Below, one piece after another: positions 6,176 through 10,391 of a DNA stretch of 10,391 nucleotides. Position numbers and translations under genes: made by a program. The stretch comes from Actinomycetes bacterium (GTDB lineage: Bacteria; Actinomycetota; Acidimicrobiia; Acidimicrobiales; CADCSY01), in contig JAODBP010000332.1 of NCBI GenBank assembly GCA_025464025.1, positions 1 through 10,391 on the forward strand. The letters are read 5' to 3'. The stretch's first letter is position 1, and the number at the start of each line of letters is the position of its first letter. Below the pieces are notes generated by a model that was not told the origin of the DNA, searched no databases, and saw only the letters and a program-made list of their open reading frames with translations.

Positions 6176-6951
6176 AGTGCGTGATCCTGGCCGGAGGGCG
6201 AGGCACCCGGCTGAGCGAGGAGACCGTCCTCCGACCCAAGCCGCTCGTCGACATCGGTGGCCGACCGATCCTCTGGCACATCATGAAGCTGTACGCCCAC
6301 CACGGGATCAACGACTTCGTGGTGTGCCTGGGCTACAAGGGCGACCTGGTGAAGGAGTACTTCCTCCACTACTTCATGCACAGCTCGGACCTCACGGTCG
6401 ACCTCACCAGCAACGTGGTGACCTACCACGACTCCCGCGCCGAGCCCTGGCGGGTCACGCTCGTCGACACCGGCGACGCGACCCTCACCGGCGGCCGGGT
6501 GCTGCGGGCCTCGCCCTACCTCGACCCCGACGAGCCGTTCTGCCTCACCTACGGCGACGGCGTGGCGGACATCGACATCACGGCCGAGGTCGCCTACCAC
6601 CACGCCCACGGGCTCCAGGCCACGATGGCCGTCGTCCGCCCGCCAGCCCGGTTCGGCACCTGCACGGTCGTCGAGGGGCGGGTCACGGCGTTCGAGGAGA
6701 AGGCCCAGTCGCGCGAGGGCATGATCAACGGCGGGTTCTTCGTCTGCTCGCCGAAGGTCCTCGACCTGATCGACGGCGACCTCACGCCCTGGGAGACGGC
6801 CCCGCTCGAGCGGCTGGTGGCCGAGGGCCAGCTCGCCGCCTGGTCCCACGCCGGCTTCTGGCAGGCCATGGACACCCTGCGCGACCGCGAGCTGCTCGAT
6901 TCGCTCTGGGCCTCGGGCCAGGCGCCGTGGAAGGTCTGGGACGAGTCCTGA
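6172..6951 (+). CDS. rfbF: Glucose-1-phosphate cytidylyltransferase
   Basis: A 259-residue nucleotidyltransferase that makes CDP-glucose from CTP and glucose-1-phosphate, the entry step to CDP-deoxysugars. It starts MKCVILAGGRGTRLSEET; GGRGTRLSEET (8-18) and K23 (RPKPL) form the nucleotide-binding signature, and the SEET version with HIMKLYAHHGINDF and CLGYKG is specific to RfbF. YGDGVADID (127-135) holds the metal-binding aspartate, followed by PPARFGT (157-163), INGGFFV (185-191) and FWQAMDTLRD (229-238). Length matches the family. A G6 run at 6159-6164 is a weak ribosome binding site 7 nt before ATG 6172, and the start overlaps the upstream stop. Its pathway partner rfbG follows after a 40-bp gap rather than an overlap, so it ends the first overlapping block. 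Confidence 0.96.
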   Translation: MKCVILAGGRGTRLSEETVLRPKPLVDIGGRPILWHIMKLYAHHGINDFVVCLGYKGDLVKEYFLHYFMHSSDLTVDLTSNVVTYHDSRAEPWRVTLVDTGDATLTGGRVLRASPYLDPDEPFCLTYGDGVADIDITAEVAYHHAHGLQATMAVVRPPARFGTCTVVEGRVTAFEEKAQSREGMINGGFFVCSPKVLDLIDGDLTPWETAPLERLVAEGQLAAWSHAGFWQAMDTLRDRELLDSLWASGQAPWKVWDES

Positions 6952-6978
6952 ACCGCCGGCCCCCGGGCGCTCCACCGC

Positions 6979-6984
6979 TAGCTT
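6979..6984 (+). promoter_or_regulatory. Candidate -10 element of a leaderless promoter for rfbG
   Basis: TAGCTT fits TANNNT and ends 7 nt before GTG 6992, so the transcript would begin at the start codon. No Shine-Dalgarno lies between them, which fits leaderless initiation. The 40-bp gap is the only break between plus-strand genes from 242 to 9803, and no good -35 is visible. Read-through from rfbF is also likely. Confidence 0.45.
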
Positions 6985-6991
6985 CAGACCT

Positions 6992-8053
6992 GTGACTTCG
7001 TCGTGGAGGGGTCGTCGCGTCCTCGTGACGGGCCACACCGGCTTCAAGGGGGCCTGGCTCAGCCTCTGGCTCCAGTCGCTCGGCGCCGAGGTGGTCGGGT
7101 TCTCCGACGAGGTCGCCGACGGGCCCTCGCTCTTCGGCGATGCCCGGGTCGGCGACCTGGTCTCCGACGAGCGGGGCGACGTCCGGGACGAGGTGCTCGT
7201 CCGGCAGGTCGTCCGCCACGCCGACCCCGAGGTGGTGTTCCACCTGGCGGCGCAGTCGCTCGTCCGACGCTCCTACCGCCAGCCGGTCGAGACGTGGGCG
7301 ACCAACGTGCTGGGCACGGTCAACGTGCTCGACGCCTGCCGCACCGCCCCGGGGGTCCGCGCCCTGCTCGTGGTGACCAGCGACAAGTGCTACGAGGAGG
7401 GCGACGGCGGGCCGCACCGCGAGGGTGACCCGCTCGGCGGCCCCGACCCCTACAGCAGCAGCAAGGCGGCCGCCGAGCTGGCCACCGCGGCTTGGCGCTC
7501 GTCGTTCCTCACCGACGACGGCCCGGCCGTGGCATCGGTGCGGGCCGGCAACGTGATCGGCGGGGGCGACTGGTCCGAGGACCGGCTGGTGCCCGACGCG
7601 GTGCGGGCCGCCCTCGCCGGCGAGGTCCTCCACCTCCGCAACCCCGACGCCGTGCGGCCGTGGCAGGACGTCCTCGACTGCCTGCACGCCTACCTGCTGG
7701 TCGCCGAGCGGCTGCTGGTCGACCGCAGCGCGGCCCGGGCGTGGAACGTGGGTCCGACCGACGAGGCCTGTGCCACCGTGGCCGACGTCGTCGGGCGGCT
7801 GGCCGGGGCCTGGCCCGGCGGCTTCCGCTGGGAGGCCACCCCCGATGCTGCCGCGCCCCGCGAGGCGCCCCGGCTCGAGCTCGATGCCAGCGACGCCCAC
7901 CGGCTGCTCGGCTGGCACCCGTCGCGCACGCTCGACGAGTCGCTGGTCGCCATCGCCGACTGGCACGTCGCCCAGGCGGGGGGCGCCGACGCGCAGTCCC
8001 TCTCGCTCGCCCAGCTCGAGGCGTTCTGCCGCGCCGCGGGGATCGCGGCATGA
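6992..8053 (+). CDS. rfbG: CDP-glucose 4,6-dehydratase
   Basis: A 353-residue extended SDR that converts CDP-glucose to CDP-4-keto-6-deoxyglucose using bound NAD. The cofactor motif is TGHTGFKG (13-20; G14, G17, G20), where HTGFKG is the CDP-glucose dehydratase form. FHLAAQSLVRRSY (83-95) precedes the catalytic region TSDKCYEE (129-136), whose Ser130-Asp131-Lys132 matches the dehydratase pattern. The YxxxK pair is Y154-SSS-K158 in PYSSSKAAAE. GNVIGGGDW (187-195) and RNPDAVRPWQDVLD (216-229) contact the nucleotide sugar in this family. Length is normal. GTG 6992 places the Rossmann strand at the usual distance from the N-terminus. The stop overlaps the C-methyltransferase start by 4 bp. Confidence 0.96.
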   Translation: MTSSWRGRRVLVTGHTGFKGAWLSLWLQSLGAEVVGFSDEVADGPSLFGDARVGDLVSDERGDVRDEVLVRQVVRHADPEVVFHLAAQSLVRRSYRQPVETWATNVLGTVNVLDACRTAPGVRALLVVTSDKCYEEGDGGPHREGDPLGGPDPYSSSKAAAELATAAWRSSFLTDDGPAVASVRAGNVIGGGDWSEDRLVPDAVRAALAGEVLHLRNPDAVRPWQDVLDCLHAYLLVAERLLVDRSAARAWNVGPTDEACATVADVVGRLAGAWPGGFRWEATPDAAAPREAPRLELDASDAHRLLGWHPSRTLDESLVAIADWHVAQAGGADAQSLSLAQLEAFCRAAGIAA

Positions 8054-9276
8054 GCCCGGTGACGTGTCGCGGTTGCGGCGCCGAGCTGGTCGACGTGTTC
8101 TGCGACCTCGGGGTCTCTCCGCTCGCCAACTCCTACGTCGACGTGGCCGACGCCCGCCGGATGGAGCCGTTCTACCCGCTCAAGGTCCTCGTCTGCCGGT
8201 CGTGCCTGCTGGTGCAGGTCGAGGAGCTGGCCACGGCCAGCGACATCTTCTCGGAGTACGCCTACTTCTCCTCGGCGTCGACGAGCTGGCTCGACCACGC
8301 CCGCCGGTTCGCCGGCGATGCCGTCGGGGCCCTGGGCCTGGGGGCAGGGTCGCTGGTCGTCGAGCTGGCCAGCAACGACGGCTACCTGCTCCGCTGGTTC
8401 GTCGAGGCGGGGATCCCGGTGCTGGGCGTCGAGCCCGCCGCCAACGTCGCCGCGGCAGCCGAGGCCGTCGGGGTCCCGTCCCGGGTGGCGTTCTTCGGGG
8501 AGGCGCTCGGTCGGGCGCTGGCTGCCGATCGTCGGGCCGACCTCGTGGTGGCCAACAACGTGCTGGCCCACGTGCCCGACCTGCACGACTTCGTCGCCGG
8601 CATCGCCGAGCTCCTGGCCCCCGAGGGCGTGGCCAGCATCGAGTTCCCGCACCTGCTCCGGCTCATGGCCGACGTGCAGTACGACACGATCTACCACGAG
8701 CACTTCTCCTACTTCTCGATCCACTCGCTGACCCCGGTGCTCGCCGCCCATGGCCTCGTCATCGCCGATGTCGTCGAGCTGCCCACGCATGGCGGCTCGC
8801 TGCGCCTGTCCGTCCGCCACGCCGCGGTCGCCGGCCCCTCCGCCCGGGTCGACGAGGTCCTGGCCGCCGAGCAAGCCGCCGGTCTGCACGAGCTGGCGAC
8901 CTACCTGGCCTTCGGCGCCCAGGTCGACGCGGCCAAGCGGACGACGCTCCGCACCCTCATCGAGCTGCGGGAGCAGGGCCTTCGGATCGCCGGCTACGGC
9001 GCGCCGGCCAAGGGCAACACGCTGCTGAACCACTGCGGGATCGGCACCGACTTCGTGTCGTTCACCGTCGACGCCAACCCGGTGAAGCAGGGGACGCTCC
9101 TGCCCGGCAGCCGCATCCCGGTGCTGGCCCCGGACGTGCTGCGGGACGAGCGGCCCGACGTCGTGTGGCTGCTGCCGTGGAACCTCCGCGACGAGCTGCT
9201 CGAGCAGCTGGCCCACATCCGGGACTGGGGCGGCCGCTTCCTCGTGCTGCAGCCCCGGCCCGAGCTCCTGCCGTGA
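8050..9276 (+). CDS. Nucleotide-sugar C-methyltransferase (TcaB9/TylC3 type)
   Basis: A 408-residue SAM-dependent methyltransferase in three parts. An N-terminal zinc-binding domain has C6xxC9 and C49xxC52. The central Rossmann domain has SAM motif VVELASNDGYLL (103-114) and GVEPAANV (126-133). The C-terminal domain contains GYGAPAKGNTLLN (315-327). Residues described for the C-3 methyltransferase TcaB9 have evident counterparts: Y72 in YAYFSS, H174 in NNVLAHVPD, and Y215/E217/H218 in YHEHFSYFS. Characterised members methylate the carbon next to the 4-keto group (C3) of NDP-4-keto-6-deoxy sugars. Lying directly between rfbG and the RmlC-like gene, it probably acts on CDP-4-keto-6-deoxyglucose or its epimer to give a methyl-branched sugar. 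ATG 8050 overlaps the rfbG stop, with a weak GGGGA ribosome binding site at 8038-8042. The exact position methylated is inferred from the family. Confidence 0.9.
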   Translation: MSPVTCRGCGAELVDVFCDLGVSPLANSYVDVADARRMEPFYPLKVLVCRSCLLVQVEELATASDIFSEYAYFSSASTSWLDHARRFAGDAVGALGLGAGSLVVELASNDGYLLRWFVEAGIPVLGVEPAANVAAAAEAVGVPSRVAFFGEALGRALAADRRADLVVANNVLAHVPDLHDFVAGIAELLAPEGVASIEFPHLLRLMADVQYDTIYHEHFSYFSIHSLTPVLAAHGLVIADVVELPTHGGSLRLSVRHAAVAGPSARVDEVLAAEQAAGLHELATYLAFGAQVDAAKRTTLRTLIELREQGLRIAGYGAPAKGNTLLNHCGIGTDFVSFTVDANPVKQGTLLPGSRIPVLAPDVLRDERPDVVWLLPWNLRDELLEQLAHIRDWGGRFLVLQPRPELLP

Positions 9277-9803
9277 AGCTCGAGCCCCTCGCGCTGGCCG
9301 GTGCCTACCTGCTGCGCTGGGAGGTGCACGTCGACGAGCGGGGCCACTTCGCCCGCACCTGGTCGTCCGACGAGCTGGCCGATGCCGGCCTCGACGTCCG
9401 GGTGGCGCAGTGCAGCGTCTCGCACAACCGGGTGGCGCGGACCCTGCGGGGCATGCACCTCCAGGTGGGTGCGTCGGCGGAGACCAAGGTCGTGCGCTGC
9501 AGCCGGGGGGCCATCTTCGACGTGCTCGTCGACCTCCGGCCCGACTCGCCGACGTACTGCTCCTGGGTGGGCGTCCCCCTCGACCAGGACGAGCCGACCT
9601 CGCTCTACGTGCCGGAGGGGCTGGCCCACGGGTTCCTGACCCTGCGGGACGAGACGGAGGTCAGCTACCAGATCTCCCTGGCCCACGATCCCGCCGCGTC
9701 GCGAGGTGTCCGGTGGGACGATCCGGCCTTCGGGATCGAGTGGCCGGCGCCGCCGCTCGTCCTCTCCGAGCGCGATCGCACCCAGGCCGACTTCGTCCCC
9801 TGA
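9273..9803 (+). CDS. rfbC: RmlC-family dTDP/CDP-4-keto-sugar 3,5- or 5-epimerase
   Basis: A 176-residue cupin of the RmlC family, which epimerises 4-keto-6-deoxy nucleotide sugars. DERGHFARTW (21-30) is the substrate loop. The catalytic base is H62 in RGMHLQ, with K72 in ETKVVR, D83 in FDVLVDLR and H119 in PEGLAHGFL. The acid tyrosine is Y132 in SYQISLAHDP. The residue six positions later, usually Tyr in RmlC (YKxxxYYxP pattern), is H138 here, which may alter position or face selectivity. RGVRWDDPAFGIEWP (144-158) is the standard C-terminal motif. It directly follows the C-methyltransferase with a GTG start overlapping its stop. If C3 is already methylated it carries no proton, so only C5 epimerisation would be possible. 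The donor here is probably CDP-linked, although the family is usually annotated as acting on dTDP sugars. Confidence 0.9.
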   Translation: MKLEPLALAGAYLLRWEVHVDERGHFARTWSSDELADAGLDVRVAQCSVSHNRVARTLRGMHLQVGASAETKVVRCSRGAIFDVLVDLRPDSPTYCSWVGVPLDQDEPTSLYVPEGLAHGFLTLRDETEVSYQISLAHDPAASRGVRWDDPAFGIEWPAPPLVLSERDRTQADFVP

Positions 9804-9818
9804 CGGGCGCGGTGCCGG

Positions 9819-9836
9819 GGCCGGTGAGCGCCGGCC
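9819..9836. repeat. 6-bp inverted repeat next to the downstream promoter
   Basis: GGCCGG at 9819-9824 and CCGGCC at 9831-9836 flank TGAGCG, and a seventh T/G pair could form as a wobble in RNA. There is no T tract after it, so it is at best a weak terminator for the rfbC transcript. It ends 3 nt before the TACCAT -10 element, a placement like that of the inverted repeat at 121-141 relative to the minus-strand -10, so an operator role is an alternative. Confidence 0.3.
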
Positions 9837-9839
9837 GAC

Positions 9840-9845
9840 TACCAT
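9840..9845 (+). promoter_or_regulatory. Candidate -10 element of a leaderless promoter
   Basis: TACCAT ends 6 nt before ATG 9852. No Shine-Dalgarno lies between them, so the transcript probably starts at or very near the ATG. It begins 36 nt after the rfbC stop codon, in the 48-bp gap between rfbC and the polyprenyl-phosphate transferase gene. Confidence 0.5.
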
Positions 9846-9851
9846 CGACGG

Positions 9852-10391
9852 ATGGACGCGCCCGGGGCGGTCGGCTATGCCGCGGTCTTCGTGCTCACCC
9901 TGGCCCTCACGCTCCTCCTGACCCCGCTGGCCCTGCGCTACGCCGTCCGGCGGGAGGTTCTCGACCGGCCCGGGCTGATCAAGGCCCAGGCGTCACCGGT
10001 GCCGTACCTCGGCGGCGCGGCGATCCTCCTCTCGTTCGCCATCGTCGTGCTGGCCGCCGCCGCCTTCCAGCAGCCGCGCTCGGGGCTCGGCGAGCTCGGG
10101 GTGATCCTCGGTCTGGCCAGCGCCCTCGCCGTGGTCGGCTTGGTCGACGACCTGCGCGGCCTGAGCCCCTTCCTCCGGCTCGGGGTCGAGGTCGCCGCCG
10201 GCGTGGCCATCTGGGCCACCTCGGCCGGCGCCGACGTCTTCGTCAACGACGGCGTGAACCTGGTCGTCACCGTGCTGTGGATCGTGGGCGTGACCAACGC
10301 CTTCAACCTGCTCGACAACATGGACGGGCTGTCCGCGGGGGTGGCGGCGATCGCGGCCCTGTTCGTGTTCGTCATGGCGGCCGACAACGGG
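9852..10391 (+). CDS. WecA/TagO/MraY-family polyprenyl-phosphate sugar-1-phosphate transferase (3' partial)
   Basis: The first 180 residues of an integral membrane enzyme cut by the window end. The family transfers a sugar-1-phosphate, commonly GlcNAc-1-phosphate, from a UDP-sugar to undecaprenyl or decaprenyl phosphate, starting glycan assembly on the inner membrane face. Hydrophobic segments lie at about 8-29, 52-71, 82-98, 111-125 and 137-150. PVPYLGG (49-55) matches the PxPxxGG cytosolic loop, although the preceding K.H of many members reads KAQ here. VGLVDDLRGLSPFLRL (95-110) contains the metal-binding D99-D100. NAFNLLDNMDGLSAG (149-163) is the conserved NxxNxxDxxDGLxxG motif, with Asn156 where Gly is commonest. 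ATG 9852 has no Shine-Dalgarno but lies 6 nt after a TACCAT -10. It is probably the initiating transferase for the glycan exported by Wzm/Wzt, or it serves another cell-envelope polymer. Confidence 0.9.
   Translation, partial: MDAPGAVGYAAVFVLTLALTLLLTPLALRYAVRREVLDRPGLIKAQASPVPYLGGAAILLSFAIVVLAAAAFQQPRSGLGELGVILGLASALAVVGLVDDLRGLSPFLRLGVEVAAGVAIWATSAGADVFVNDGVNLVVTVLWIVGVTNAFNLLDNMDGLSAGVAAIAALFVFVMAADNG

Noticed and set aside
6172..9803. dTDP-L-rhamnose pathway
   Set aside because: The nucleotidyltransferase has the RfbF (cytidylyl) signature GGRGTRLSEET and the dehydratase the RfbG form TGHTGFKG with TSDKCYE, rather than RmlA and RmlB. Only the epimerase resembles RmlC, and there is no RmlD-like protein.
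6172..9803. CDP-3,6-dideoxyhexose (abequose, paratose, tyvelose type) pathway
   Set aside because: No RfbH-type PLP/iron-sulfur 3-dehydratase is encoded in the window, and the C-methyltransferase indicates a branched sugar instead. RfbH elsewhere in the genome cannot be excluded.

Overview
This very GC-rich window has third codon positions that are almost all G or C. It carries an actinobacterial polysaccharide gene cluster. The base composition, start-stop overlaps between genes, GTG/TTG starts and apparently leaderless promoters (TANNNT -10 elements 6-7 nt before a start codon) suggest Actinomycetota. Acidimicrobiia-like is my best guess, but this is inference only. No RNA genes, IS elements, CRISPR arrays or phage genes were seen.

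Layout: (1) 1-103, minus strand: the 5' end of a divergent gene cut by the window edge. (2) 104-241: a divergent intergenic region with candidate -10 elements on both strands, a perfect 9-bp inverted repeat at 121-141, and a strong ribosome binding site. (3) 242-6951, plus strand: seven genes joined by 4-11 bp overlaps. They encode a family 2 glycosyltransferase, the permease and ATPase of a Wzm/Wzt polysaccharide ABC exporter, an SDR-type nucleotide-sugar reductase/epimerase, a CmcI-like O-methyltransferase, a NanM-type sugar O-methyltransferase and glucose-1-phosphate cytidylyltransferase (RfbF). (4) 6952-6991: a 40-bp gap with a leaderless-type promoter. (5) 6992-9803: CDP-glucose 4,6-dehydratase (RfbG), a TcaB9/TylC3-type sugar C-methyltransferase and an RmlC-type epimerase, also overlapping. 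(6) 9804-9851: a gap with an inverted repeat and another leaderless-type -10. (7) 9852-10391: the start of a WecA/MraY-family polyprenyl-phosphate sugar-1-phosphate transferase, truncated by the window end.

How the genes fit together: RfbF and RfbG make CDP-4-keto-6-deoxyglucose. The C-methyltransferase would add a methyl branch, probably at C3. The RmlC-like protein would epimerise (C5 only, if C3 is already quaternary), and the SDR would reduce the 4-keto group. No RfbH-type 3-dehydratase is present, so the expected product is not a 3,6-dideoxyhexose. It would be a CDP-3-C-methyl-6-deoxyhexose, chemically close to the known branched sugar vinelose. The two O-methyltransferases could decorate this sugar or cap a glycan, and the Wzt ATPase has the C-terminal domain that in characterised systems recognises the modified chain end. 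The glycan would be started by the polyprenyl-phosphate transferase and exported by Wzm/Wzt. Enzyme family calls are firm; the sugar structure and capping role are inferred.
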